Source of the DNA: Roseovarius aestuarii
Lineage (GTDB): Bacteria; Pseudomonadota; Alphaproteobacteria; Rhodobacterales; Rhodobacteraceae
DNA length: 64,000 nt
NCBI GenBank assembly: GCA_027214255.1
Contig: JAPWHL010000007.1
Location: 62,001-126,000 of the forward strand
Direction of reading: 5' to 3'
Part shown: piece after piece, positions 1-8,298 of the stretch
How the letters are laid out: each line of letters begins with the position of its first letter
Position numbering within the stretch: position 1 is the stretch's first letter
Program-made: the position numbers and the translations under genes
Notes under the pieces: generated by a model
What the model saw: only the letters and a program-made list of their open reading frames with translations
What the model was told of the DNA's origin: nothing
Databases searched by the model: none

Positions 1-591
1 TCCGATCCCCCCTTTCTGGCGCGGATGAAACTTAACCGCGCCGCCAAGGTGGCCATCGCCAGAAAAGCCGTTGAACTTATTGAAGACGGGACCAGCATTG
101 CGATCGACACAGGTTCAACATCCGGCTTCATCGCGCTTGCCTTGCGGGCGCGCGAACACCTGACAGTCGTGACAAATTCCGCATTCGTCGCCAGCACACT
201 TGCGATCATTCCCGGCAACAAGGTTTCCATGGCGGGAACGCAGCTGCGTGACCATGATGGCGCCGCGTTTGATCGCTCGGCCTTTGACGTGATCGAGCGA
301 ATGCAGGTCGATTATGCACTTCTTTCAGCGTCGATGGTCGATGCCGACAAAGGTTTCCTAGTGCACGATCAATGCGAAGTCGATATCGCCAACGCGATGT
401 TTAGCAGCGCCTCACGGACGATTATGGCCGTTGACCACTCAAAGTTCGAACCACAGGACCGCAGGCCCGCGTTGCGCCAACCGGCATTGCGTCACAATGA
501 CATCCTCATTTCGGATCGCAATCCACCAGAACGCTTCAGCACCCTTCTGGATGGAATAGACGTTAGAATTGCGGACGGTGACCAAAGCTAG
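1..591 (+). CDS. DeoR-family transcriptional regulator, C-terminal part (cut by window edge)
   Basis: The frame is open to the left edge, so the N-terminal helix-turn-helix lies outside the window. The visible 196 residues are the DeoR C-terminal sensor domain, a fold related to ribose-5-phosphate isomerase that binds phosphorylated sugars in this family. The segment IAIDTGSTSGF fits the family's phosphate-binding loop, and TVVTNSAFVAS and YALLSASMVD fit later conserved strands. DeoR proteins usually repress sugar or polyol catabolism genes beside them; no such genes are visible here, so the regulon is unknown. The family call is firm and the ligand is not known. Confidence 0.85.
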   Translation, partial: SDPPFLARMKLNRAAKVAIARKAVELIEDGTSIAIDTGSTSGFIALALRAREHLTVVTNSAFVASTLAIIPGNKVSMAGTQLRDHDGAAFDRSAFDVIERMQVDYALLSASMVDADKGFLVHDQCEVDIANAMFSSASRTIMAVDHSKFEPQDRRPALRQPALRHNDILISDRNPPERFSTLLDGIDVRIADGDQS

Positions 592-794
592 GGTTAAGCT
601 CCCCTGCCAACAGCGCGGACCAGTTTTTGTACGCATTGGCAATGCATCGCTAGAACGGCATACCCACGTAAGCCGCTTTTTGTAATCCATTGATTCTAAC
701 AATGTAAGAGATCGACAATGTCCATACCTATGGCGATCAGAACATCATCCATTTTGACGCCATATGTAAACTGATCCCGGGCGCGCAAAATTGA

Positions 795-1229
795 TCAGCA
801 AGCAGTTGATGTGCTGTGATGCATCTTTATCGGTAACTGCACGAACTTGGGCGACTTTCCGAAAGGCACCGTCGCCAAACCGTTGACGAGTAGCCTCTCG
901 ATCGGCATATCCAGCACTCTCGGCGCCAAAAAACCAAGGTAGGCCTCACGCAGGATCAACAGCGCGGCGACGATGATCATCACGCCTTCAAGGACGGCGC
1001 TGAAGAGCTCCGCCTTGTGGTGCCCGTAGGGATGGGAGGCATCCGCGGGCCGGGCGGCAACACGGATGGCGATGAGCGCTGCGATGGCCGTCGCGACGTT
1101 GACCGTGCTCTCCAAGGCGTCCGCCAGCAAAGCCACCGCCCCCGTCAGCCACCAGGCCAGCGTCTTGATGCCCAGAACAAGGGCGCCGACAAAGATGCTT
1201 GCGATGGCGAGACGAATGGTGGTGGACAT
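795..1229 (-). pseudogene. Truncated cation diffusion facilitator (CDF) transporter
   Basis: The first about 120 residues match the N-terminal half of a CDF metal/proton antiporter: membrane helices, the metal-site segment LLADALES near residue 38, and the HPYGHHKAE motif after helix 2. Homology then ends at about position 875. The frame finishes with a short unrelated tail (VPFGKSPKFVQLP...) instead of the remaining helices and the cytoplasmic C-terminal domain. CDF proteins are about 300 residues and this is 144, so it is probably not functional. The start at 1229 is chosen because MSTTIRLAIASI opens the first helix, with GGTAAG upstream. The break suggests an old deletion or insertion; no mobile-element end could be identified there. 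Confidence 0.75.
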
Positions 1230-1453
1230 ATTGCTTACCCGACAGCGTTGGGTGGTCCTGTTATCCGTGGCTGTCGGTGCGCGCCAGCGCTCAAACAATT
1301 AGGCTAGTGTTCACCACCTAGCACAAGATATTCTGTCGGTGAAAAGCATTGCATTCGCTCCGACAAGTCACACTGGTTCCCATGGATCGTAGGTGGCGAC
1401 AGAATAGCCGATTGCTTGACTGTATGTCGGACGCATATATCACTACACAGTGA

Positions 1454-2428
1454 TCACCAAACCCGATCAAGCAGACCAAGCCAGTTTTCACCCATGATCT
1501 TCCGGATCTTTGCCTCGTTCCAACCGGCGCGCTGCATAGCGGCGGTGAGGTTGGGAAAATCTGCGACCGATTCCAAGCCATCAGGGAAATCGACTTTCCA
1601 TATCTCGGTCAATTGGCGTCCGATACCTTTGTCGCGGTTCAGATACTCAAAGAACTTCTCACCATAACCCATGGTGAAATCGGTGCCAAATCCGACGCAA
1701 TCCTCGCCGACTAGGTTCACGATGTAATCAATCGCCTCGACGTAATCATCTACCGACGCATCGTTGCCGCGCTTGAGGAAGGGCGGGAACATTGTGACGC
1801 CGACAAAACCATCGTGATTGGCAATGAATCGAAGCTGTTCATCGGACTTGTTGCGCGGATGCGCTTTGAGGCCGCTGGGCAGGCAGTGGCTGTAGGCGAC
1901 GGGTTTTTTCGAAGCGCGAATGACCTCTTCGGACGTCTTGGGGCCAACATGGCTGAGGTCGCACAGCATGCCGACGCGGTTCATCTCGGCGACGATGTCA
2001 TGGCCGAAATCCGATAGGCCGCTATCGGTGCTCTCATAGCAACCGCTGCCGACAAGGTTCTGGGTGTTGTACGTCATCTGCACGATGCCGACGCCTTGCT
2101 GTTTGAAAAGTTCAACGAACTCCGCTCGGTCTTCAAAGGCGGATGTGTTCTGAAAGCCAAGGACGATGCCCGTCTTGCCGTCACGCTTGGCGCGGCGAAT
2201 ATCCTCGACCGACACGGCCTTGGTGATCAGGTCGGCGTGATCGTCGAACATGCGGTTCCATTGGCCGATTGCCAGCATCGTGTCGCGGAAGTTTTCCCAT
2301 ACCGAACAGGTGCAGTTCGCGGCGGTCAGCCCCCCCGCACGCATGGCCTTAAACACGGACTCGTCCCAGTTCGAGATGATAAGGCCGTCGAAAACGATCA
2401 GATCGTCATGCAGGTGTTGGTTTGTCAT
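1454..2428 (-). CDS. M19 (renal dipeptidase)-like protein with an altered metal site
   Basis: A 324-residue member of the membrane-dipeptidase family (M19, amidohydrolase superfamily TIM barrel), which normally hydrolyses dipeptides with two zinc ions. The later ligands are recognisable: H160 in CDLSHVG, H181 in VAYSHCLPSG, and D250 in GFGTDF as the likely catalytic acid. The N-terminal HxD pair is absent, because the expected DGHND reads DGLII (14-18). The expected bridging glutamate also appears replaced, in LGFQNTS (Q93). It may be mononuclear or act on something other than dipeptides. No signal peptide is seen. The start at 2428 lies 17 bases after livF, so the two are probably co-transcribed and the protein may process what the transporter imports. 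Family firm, activity uncertain. Confidence 0.8.
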   Translation of the reverse strand: MTNQHLHDDLIVFDGLIISNWDESVFKAMRAGGLTAANCTCSVWENFRDTMLAIGQWNRMFDDHADLITKAVSVEDIRRAKRDGKTGIVLGFQNTSAFEDRAEFVELFKQQGVGIVQMTYNTQNLVGSGCYESTDSGLSDFGHDIVAEMNRVGMLCDLSHVGPKTSEEVIRASKKPVAYSHCLPSGLKAHPRNKSDEQLRFIANHDGFVGVTMFPPFLKRGNDASVDDYVEAIDYIVNLVGEDCVGFGTDFTMGYGEKFFEYLNRDKGIGRQLTEIWKVDFPDGLESVADFPNLTAAMQRAGWNEAKIRKIMGENWLGLLDRVW

Positions 2429-2445
2429 TCTGTGTGCCTGTTCTT

Positions 2446-3159
2446 TTAAAGGTAAATATTCTTGATGATGGCATCGTGATTGCCCTCCATCGCCTTCACG
2501 TCGCCGCCATCCACCACAAGACCGTCCCGCAACACAATGAAGCGGTCGGCGGCGCGGAAGGCCAGCTTGAGGTTTTGTTCGACCATCAACATCGTCACGC
2601 CGTCCGATTTCAGCCCATCCATAAGCTGTGCGATCTCCTCGCAGAATTCGGGCGACAACCCGCCTGACGGCTCGTCGAGCAGCAAAAGACGCGGGCCGGA
2701 CATCAAAGCGCGTCCGATGGCAACCATCTGTTGTTCGCCGCCTGACAGCGTGCGCGTGGCCTGATTGCGCCGCTCGGCCAAACGGGGAAACCGGGCATAG
2801 ATCTGCTCCAGCGTTTGGGCCGCAGCCTTGCCCCCACGCCGCATCGCCCCAAGGCGCAAATTGTCGGCGACGGTCAGATCGGGAAACAAATCGCGTTTCT
2901 GACTGACCTGCGCAACGCCGTGCTGGAATATCTCGTGAGGCGCGAGACCGGCAAGCTCTGCTCCGTCCATCGAGATGGAGCCGGACGCCGGCCGCACGAA
3001 GCCGCAAATCGCATTGAGAGAGGTGGATTTACCCGATCCGTTGGCCCCCAACAGAGTAAGGCATTCACCCGGTAACACATCGAAGGTGGCACCGCGCAGG
3101 ATTGGCTTCTTTCCATAGGCGACATGCAGGTCGCAGATGGTCATTAATGGATCATGCAT
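2446..3159 (-). CDS. livF: Branched-chain amino acid-type ABC importer, ATP-binding subunit LivF
   Basis: One of the two cytoplasmic ATPases of a LivHMGFK-type (HAAT) importer. Visible motifs are Walker A GANGSGKST, the signature LSGGEQQMVAIGRAL and Walker B LLLLDEPSGGLSP. At 237 residues it has the normal LivF length. The start at 3159 overlaps the end of livG by 8 bases and has GGAGG upstream; a second ATG at 3144 (MTICDLHV) is also possible. The substrate cannot be told from the ATPase, since HAAT importers also carry amides, ureas and aromatic acids. It sits at the distal end of the transport genes, just before the M19-like gene. Confidence 0.92.
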   Translation of the reverse strand: MHDPLMTICDLHVAYGKKPILRGATFDVLPGECLTLLGANGSGKSTSLNAICGFVRPASGSISMDGAELAGLAPHEIFQHGVAQVSQKRDLFPDLTVADNLRLGAMRRGGKAAAQTLEQIYARFPRLAERRNQATRTLSGGEQQMVAIGRALMSGPRLLLLDEPSGGLSPEFCEEIAQLMDGLKSDGVTMLMVEQNLKLAFRAADRFIVLRDGLVVDGGDVKAMEGNHDAIIKNIYL

Positions 3160-3916
3160 GTCCAAGATAGGCCTCCAGAACGGCGCGGTCTTCGCGGATT
3201 TCCTGCGGTGTGCCCTCGGCAATGCGCTGTCCAGCCGCCATCACCAGTATGCGGTCCGCGCCGGCCATCACCAGTTCCACCGCATGTTCGATCAACAGGA
3301 TGCCGACACCCTTTTCGCCCGCCATCCGGTGTATGATCTCCATCATCTGGTCCCGCGCCAGCGGCGACAGGCCGACGGCGGGCTCGTCCAGCAGAAGGAT
3401 CGGAGGATCCGATGCAACAGTTCGCACAATCTCGACGATCCTCTGTTGCCCACCCGACAGGTCGGCTGCACGCATGTCTGCCATCTTTTCCATCTGCATC
3501 AAGGATAGCAGTTTTCGGGCCCGCGCGATCATTTCGCGCTCGGATTCCAACGCACGTCTGCGGCCCAACAGCACGTCTAGAAAATTGCCGCCCGTCTGCG
3601 CGTGCAACCCGGTCAGCACGTTCTCCAGAACGGTCAAGGCCGGGAAGAGGCCCCCGTTTTGAAAGGTGCGTCGGATGCCGTGCCTTGCGATTTCGTGTGG
3701 GCTGGCGCCGGCAACGTCATGCCCCTTCAGCCGGACCTGTCCGGTCGAAGGCCGCACATAGCCTGAAATGGCGTTAAAGAGCGTTGTTTTACCCGCGCCA
3801 TTGGGGCCGATCACCGCCAGGATCTGACCGGGGGCCAGATTGAGCGATACGTCCTTGAGCGCATCCAGACCAGCGAAGCGCACGCCAAGTCCCTCGACTT
3901 CGAGAAGGTTGATCAT
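3152..3916 (-). CDS. livG: Branched-chain amino acid-type ABC importer, ATP-binding subunit LivG
   Basis: The second ATPase of the importer, 254 residues. Walker A is GPNGAGKTTLF, the signature is LSGGQQRIVEI, and Walker B is LLLDEPAVGLSP. The long segment between Walker A and the signature and the C-terminal region (AEGTPQEIREDRAVLEAYLG) are typical of LivG and distinguish it from LivF. The gene starts 4 bases after the livM stop and overlaps livF, so translational coupling is likely. It should work as a heterodimer with LivF at the inner face of the membrane. Confidence 0.93.
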   Translation of the reverse strand: MINLLEVEGLGVRFAGLDALKDVSLNLAPGQILAVIGPNGAGKTTLFNAISGYVRPSTGQVRLKGHDVAGASPHEIARHGIRRTFQNGGLFPALTVLENVLTGLHAQTGGNFLDVLLGRRRALESEREMIARARKLLSLMQMEKMADMRAADLSGGQQRIVEIVRTVASDPPILLLDEPAVGLSPLARDQMMEIIHRMAGEKGVGILLIEHAVELVMAGADRILVMAAGQRIAEGTPQEIREDRAVLEAYLGHA

Positions 3917-3920
3917 GCCG

Positions 3921-4889
3921 TCACTCCCTGTAAAATCGTTCGACGAAGATCGGCGAGACGCGGCGCAGCAAACTGGCCAGCCCCTGCGGTAGCACCAGCA
4001 ACACCGCTATGACGATCAGACCAAAGAACAGCTCTTCCATCCCCGGAAAACTGCGCAGGTATTCTGGTAGAACCGTCAGGGCCGCCGCCCCCAGAACTGC
4101 CCCCAGAACCGACCCTAAGCCGCCCACCAGCACCATCGCGAAGCTGATGATCAGATGCAGCATCCCGAAACTTTCGGGAAAGACATACGATGTGTGCAGC
4201 GCGAAGAGTGATCCGGCGCATCCCACGACAAAACCGGACCAGATAAAGCCGGTCACGATGACGCGGGAGGTCGGGATGCCCAGCGATGCAGTGGCCACCT
4301 CGTTTTCTCTGACCGCCATGATCGACCGTCCCACATGCGAGCGCAGCAGATTGAGCGTCGCCTTGAAGAGCAGCACCGTGACTACGAGGAAAACGTAGAA
4401 TTTCACCCTATCGTCCGTCAACGAATAGCCCATCACCGTCTCGCGGGGCAGGCTCAGCCCATCGGTGCCGCCGGTCACGGACTTGGCGTGAACATACAGC
4501 CAACGCATCAATTCGCCGAAGGCCAACGTGATGATCGCCAGATAATAGAACCGGATTCCACGCAACGCAGCGCCCGAAGCCAGAAAGCCCCCAATCGCCC
4601 CTGCCACGCCCGCCAGCGGTATTGTGGCCAGCCATGGCAACCCCAGTGACGTGGTCGCGATGGCTGAAGCATAAGCCCCGATACCGAAAAACGCCGTGTT
4701 GGCGAAGGCAAGCTGACCCAGATTGCCGATCACGAAGTTGAAGCCCAGCGTGACTAGCGCGTAGATCAGCACGCTGTTTACGATGAATTGCACGTATGAA
4801 TTGACCAGCAGCGGCACCGCCAGAAGCGCCAGAGGCACCATCCAGAACAATACGGTGCGCAACCGGAGTTGAGATTGGGTTGGCATCAT
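3921..4889 (-). CDS. livM: Branched-chain amino acid-type ABC importer, permease LivM
   Basis: A 322-residue inner-membrane permease of the HAAT family with about nine to ten hydrophobic segments, starting with MVPLALLAVPLLVNSYVQF. The family segment LGFNFVIGNLGQLAFANTAFFG (about residues 50-71) and ALRENEV-like MAVRENEVATASLGI are present. The start at 4889 is preferred because a good ribosome site (AAGGTG) precedes it and it falls 4 bases after the livH stop; an ATG three bases on is equivalent. It pairs with LivH to form the channel. Confidence 0.92.
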   Translation of the reverse strand: MMPTQSQLRLRTVLFWMVPLALLAVPLLVNSYVQFIVNSVLIYALVTLGFNFVIGNLGQLAFANTAFFGIGAYASAIATTSLGLPWLATIPLAGVAGAIGGFLASGAALRGIRFYYLAIITLAFGELMRWLYVHAKSVTGGTDGLSLPRETVMGYSLTDDRVKFYVFLVVTVLLFKATLNLLRSHVGRSIMAVRENEVATASLGIPTSRVIVTGFIWSGFVVGCAGSLFALHTSYVFPESFGMLHLIISFAMVLVGGLGSVLGAVLGAAALTVLPEYLRSFPGMEELFFGLIVIAVLLVLPQGLASLLRRVSPIFVERFYRE

Positions 4890-4893
4890 TGCA

Positions 4894-5763
4894 CTACACC
4901 TTAACCACGGACTTGCGCCCAAATAGGCCATGCGGGCGCACCAGCAGGACGATGACAATGACCAGATATGCAGTGATGTCGATCAGCGCCGTGTTAATGT
5001 AGGCACCGGCATATTGCTCGGCGACGCCCAGAAGCAACGCGCCAATCACCGCGCCGTGCAAAGATCCGAAGCCGCCCAGCGTCATGGCCGCGAACCCTTT
5101 GATCAGGAAACTGGCGCCAATATCTGGATGCAGCAGCGACACAGGTGCGATCAGGATGCCGCCCACGGCCCCTAACGCAGCACCGACGCCCCACGTCACA
5201 TCGTTGAACCGGTCCACGTTGATCCCGATCAACTGGGCACCGCGCTGGGACTGGTAAACGGCCTGAACCATCTTACCGACGTCGGTCAGCGCCAAGACGG
5301 CGAAGAAGGCGATCAGCAACACAGCTGTGGTGCCAATGATAAAAATGGCATCTCCGGTGATGATGAGATTGCCTAAAAAGATTGGCGGCATGTCAAAGAC
5401 GCTGGGCATCGGCAGCACTTCGCGCCCCCAGACGATACGGGCTATACCGCGCATGACGAAGCCCACGGCGATGCACATCAATGCGAAGCCGATATGCGGT
5501 CCACCCCGGATTGGCCGGATCAAACCGCGGCTAAAGCACAACCCCAGAATGAACAGGGCCAACACTGAAAGAACAGCTGCGGGCAGGAAGGCGATACCCA
5601 GCATCACGGTCAGGACGTAGGACACAAACGCCCCGGCCATCACGAAATCGCCATGCCCAAAATTAACAATGGTGGTCGAGCGGTAGACCACCGTCAGCGA
5701 GAGAGCCACCAACGCGTAGATCGCGCCCTGCGACAGCCCGCTTATGGAAAGTTGTAAAAACAT
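4894..5763 (-). CDS. livH: Branched-chain amino acid-type ABC importer, permease LivH
   Basis: A 289-residue permease, partner of LivM. The N-terminus MFLQLSISGLSQGAIYALVAL and the following TTIVNFGHGDFVMAGAFVSY segment are typical of LivH, as is the C-terminal RPHGLFG. The frame extends upstream, but the start at 5763 has AAAGGACGG before it and gives the usual LivH beginning. It lies 63 bases after the binding-protein gene and close to livM, consistent with one transcript. Confidence 0.93.
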   Translation of the reverse strand: MFLQLSISGLSQGAIYALVALSLTVVYRSTTIVNFGHGDFVMAGAFVSYVLTVMLGIAFLPAAVLSVLALFILGLCFSRGLIRPIRGGPHIGFALMCIAVGFVMRGIARIVWGREVLPMPSVFDMPPIFLGNLIITGDAIFIIGTTAVLLIAFFAVLALTDVGKMVQAVYQSQRGAQLIGINVDRFNDVTWGVGAALGAVGGILIAPVSLLHPDIGASFLIKGFAAMTLGGFGSLHGAVIGALLLGVAEQYAGAYINTALIDITAYLVIVIVLLVRPHGLFGRKSVVKV

Positions 5764-5826
5764 CCGCCGTCCTTTCTGGTCAGTATGCCGGAGGGCGATG
5801 GCCACCCTCCGGCGAGACACCCTAAA

Positions 5827-6993
5827 TCAGTAGCGTTCGCCCCATGCGCGCAGGACAGTTGGCCGGCCGTCCACAAAACCCGCAACAGCAGAGCCTTTGA
5901 CACCTTGGTGATCGTCTGCAGTGAAGGTGATCGGATGCGACAGGATGCCGGTCTCCAGAGAGTTGATCTTCTCAAGCTCGGCAATGAACTTTGACCGGGT
6001 CAGGTCCGGGCCCGCATTCTGTAGGGCTTCGACCACGGCGACGGCGGACCCAAGCGAGGCAAAGCTGAAGGTGCTAAGCTGCTCATCGGGGTAGTATTTG
6101 GTAATCATCTCACCCCAGGGTTTCAGCCCGGCACCTTCAAGGCTGTCGATGTATGAGTGGATCACGAAGTAGTTCTGGACCGTTTCAAGGTCGCCGACAC
6201 GCTTGAGCGTGTTTTCCAGATCGGTGCCCGCCGTGCCCATTACGGGAATGTCGCTCATCCCATATTTCTTGAGATCACGTAGGAAAATAGCCGTTTCCGC
6301 CTCGTAGAGTGCGGCGATGATGAAATCCGGCTGGGCTTCGCGCAGCTTCAGGATCTGGGCCGTCGCGTCGGTCTGGCCGCGCTCCATAGTCTGGTCGGCG
6401 ACCGGCTCGATCCCCTGTTCCTTCAGGTATGCGCGGGCCGGGTCGGAATAGCTGTGTGCCCAGTCGTTCGAATGCTCGATGATTGCCACGCGCTTGGTGT
6501 CGGGGCGCGTCAGAACGAACTCAGCCATGGCGCGGCCATTGGCCGAACCGGTGGGAAGGCCGTGAAAGATGTTCGGTGCCAGCGGATTAGATATGGAATC
6601 ACTTGCGGCGTGCGCAATCACCCACGGCAAACCTGCATCTTCGACGACGGGCCGTATGGCCAGCGCGACACCGCTACACGAATTACCATGCAGCATGAAA
6701 ACCTCATCCTGCGAGATCAGCTTCTTGACCGCAGCCAGACCCTTGGCCGGATCGCAGGCCGTGTCCTCTTGAACCGCGATCAGCATGCGGCCATTCACGC
6801 CACCCTCTTCGTTGATCTTTTCGTAATAGGCCATCATTCCGATCTCGGCCTTGCTATAAGACGCCGCATTTCCCGAGAAGGGCGCCATGACGCCGATCTT
6901 GATCGTGTCCTCGGTCAGGCCTGTCGTCTCTTCGGCCGTGGCTGGAAGGGCTATCAGTAAAAGGCCCGCGAAAACTTTCATCGTTCGTTTCAT
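5827..6993 (-). CDS. Periplasmic substrate-binding protein of the liv-type importer
   Basis: A 388-residue periplasmic binding protein of the LivK / Peripla_BP_6 type. It opens with a signal peptide (MKRTMKVFAGLLLIALPATA, likely cut before EE) followed by the family start DTIKIGVMAPFSGNAASYSK. The segment GGVNGRMLIAVQEDTACDPAKG also fits the family. The start at 6993 is chosen for the signal peptide and the GGGAAAA upstream. As the first gene of the transport unit it probably sets the substrate, which I cannot name. A putative TetR-family operator lies 66 bases upstream, so expression is probably induced by a ligand of the neighbouring regulator. Confidence 0.9.
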   Translation of the reverse strand: MKRTMKVFAGLLLIALPATAEETTGLTEDTIKIGVMAPFSGNAASYSKAEIGMMAYYEKINEEGGVNGRMLIAVQEDTACDPAKGLAAVKKLISQDEVFMLHGNSCSGVALAIRPVVEDAGLPWVIAHAASDSISNPLAPNIFHGLPTGSANGRAMAEFVLTRPDTKRVAIIEHSNDWAHSYSDPARAYLKEQGIEPVADQTMERGQTDATAQILKLREAQPDFIIAALYEAETAIFLRDLKKYGMSDIPVMGTAGTDLENTLKRVGDLETVQNYFVIHSYIDSLEGAGLKPWGEMITKYYPDEQLSTFSFASLGSAVAVVEALQNAGPDLTRSKFIAELEKINSLETGILSHPITFTADDHQGVKGSAVAGFVDGRPTVLRAWGERY

Positions 6994-7058
6994 GTTGATT
7001 TTCCCACTGTTGGTATCTTTGGTTAGCGCCCGTTTTTGCCTTCGGGCTTTCACAACAA

Positions 7059-7080
7059 ACAAACATGCTGGTCTGTTTGT
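7059..7080. promoter_or_regulatory. Putative TetR operator in the importer promoter region
   Basis: A 22-bp imperfect inverted repeat. It has ACAAAC at one end, GTTTGT at the other and a TGGTCT core (AGACCA on the minus strand). It lies between the TetR gene and the binding-protein gene. Its minus-strand reading aligns with the site at 7723-7744 at the ends (ACA...TGT) and at the AGACCAG core. Regulator binding is inferred, not shown. Confidence 0.6.
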
Positions 7081-7099
7081 ATTTCGCCGGCTCGAGCGA

Positions 7100-7726
7100 T
7101 CACTTCCTTTTCGCCCGTATCTTGTCCCTCAAAAGGTCACACAATGTGGCCATCATTCCCGCATGATAGCTTTTGTCAGGGCGCAGCACCGCCTGCACGG
7201 CCATCCCTCGAAACATGTTCATCGCTAGGTTAAACAGAGCCGAGGGGTCCGCATCGATGCCCTCACAAGGCTCGAACGTGCGCCGCCAGATCGCTTCGAA
7301 ACCGGTATGCAGCTCCAGGATGAGGGGCGTCAACCGCCGCTGCAACTCCGTGTCACCGCGTGCAGCGACTATCATCTCCAGTGACGAGTAAAACCAAACC
7401 CCATTCAGCATCTGGTTCCAGATATCCGACAGGAACTGATCCATGCTCAGGCTCCCGTCACAAAGACGTCCGGCAAGACAATCAATATCGTTGAGAAAAC
7501 CGTTGAACATATCCTCGGTCGCGGCAACGATCAGGTCGATCTTGCCCGGATACTGATGGCTCTGCGCTCCCCGCGACAGGCCCGCACGTTTGGCAATACT
7601 GCTGGTCGAAGTATTGGCATAGCCCACCTCCATAAGGGAGGCGACGGTCGCCTTGTGCAGCGCATCACGTGTCCGCGCGCTACGCTCATCCTGAGTTAAC
7701 TTGGGGCTTTTGGGCGCTTTAAACAT
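7100..7726 (-). CDS. TetR-family repressor of the adjacent importer operon
   Basis: A 208-residue TetR-type regulator. The N-terminal helix-turn-helix runs about residues 20-62 (SLMEVGYANTSTSSIAKRAGL, then SRGAQSHQYPGK, close to the usual SRGALYHHF). The rest is an all-helical ligand-binding region. It is the first gene upstream of the liv-type importer in the same direction. I chose the ATG at 7726, but a GTG at 7753 is in frame. A 22-bp inverted repeat covers the ATG, and TTGACA on the minus strand (7756-7761) would place transcription start close to it, so the message may be leaderless. Autoregulation and control of the importer are inferred from the matching sites. Confidence 0.85.
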   Translation of the reverse strand: MFKAPKSPKLTQDERSARTRDALHKATVASLMEVGYANTSTSSIAKRAGLSRGAQSHQYPGKIDLIVAATEDMFNGFLNDIDCLAGRLCDGSLSMDQFLSDIWNQMLNGVWFYSSLEMIVAARGDTELQRRLTPLILELHTGFEAIWRRTFEPCEGIDADPSALFNLAMNMFRGMAVQAVLRPDKSYHAGMMATLCDLLRDKIRAKRK

Positions 7727-7744
7727 GCAGACCAGTCTGAATGT
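7723..7744. promoter_or_regulatory. Putative TetR operator overlapping the regulator's own start codon
   Basis: A 22-bp inverted repeat of the form ACAT-N2-AGAC-N2-GTCT-N2-ATGT. Its first bases contain the complement of the ATG at 7726. It shares the AGACCAG core and outer ACA/TGT with the site at 7059-7080, which suggests one regulator binds both. Confidence 0.6.
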
Positions 7745-7930
7745 AAATTGCACACTGTCAACTTAAAACTTGGCCCTTGGCGGATCAATCCATCGACCTG
7801 CCCGTTTTTTGTGCAGCTTGAAGGGCAGTTTCGGCAAATCAACGAAGATCTCTACATCACTCGCGTAGACGGCATTCACGATAATGATTGTTACCGCTCC
7901 GCCGTTTGCGAAATGCGGTCATCTGTGCTC

Positions 7931-7965
7931 TGAATAGCCCTACTATTGTAGACGCTTTCTTCCCT
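7931..7965 (+). repeat. Left terminal inverted repeat of the IS3 element
   Basis: Starts TGAATAGCCC and matches the reverse complement of the right end with a few mismatches and one length difference. Confidence 0.8.
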
Positions 7966-7988
7966 AATTTTGAGGCAAGGAGGCCGTT

Positions 7989-8297
7989 ATGGGGAAGCCT
8001 AATTTCAGGGAAGATTTCAAGCGTGATGCTGTGCATCAGATCACGGTACGTGGATACCCAGTTCGGGAGGTTTCAGAGTGTTTAGGCGTCAGCACCTACT
8101 CGCTCTACAAATGGATGAGGTTGTACGCGAAGGCGGCGTCACGGGCATCATCTGTGGACCATGAAGCCGAGAACCGCAGGCTCAAGCGTGAGCTGGCAAG
8201 GATGACCGAGGAGCGCGACATCCCAAAAAAGGGCGAGTTCATTTTCCGCCATTGGTCCGAGGGCAATGGACGAGCGCGTACTTCGCCAAGGATGTAA
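7989..8297 (+). pseudogene. IS3-family transposase OrfA, damaged C-terminus
   Basis: The N-terminal region matches the IS3 OrfA helix-turn-helix: FREDFKRDAVHQITVRGYPV, then SECLGVSTYSLYKWMR (about residues 5-43), with a following coiled stretch HEAENRRLKRELARMTEERD. The usual ending DILKKAAAYF is replaced by DIPKKGEFIFRHWSEGNG. The expected YFAKDVK is still readable just downstream in another frame (around 8279-8300), which suggests a small insertion that changed the frame. A run of six A before GG sits where IS3 elements normally make a -1 frameshift to OrfB. Confidence 0.8.
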
Positions 8298-8298
8298 A

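Noticed and set aside
1439..1454. ATCACT / AGTGAT hairpin at the end of the M19-like gene as a terminator
   Set aside because: Short AT-rich stem touching the stop codon, without a T run on the minus strand.
7763..7879. Minus-strand 38-codon frame between the TetR gene and the IS, with a plausible protein look (VNAVYASDVEIFVDL...)
   Set aside because: GTG start, weak ribosome site and no recognised family; it is open only as far as a stop near 7920. It may be a remnant tail of a gene cut by the IS, but this cannot be supported.
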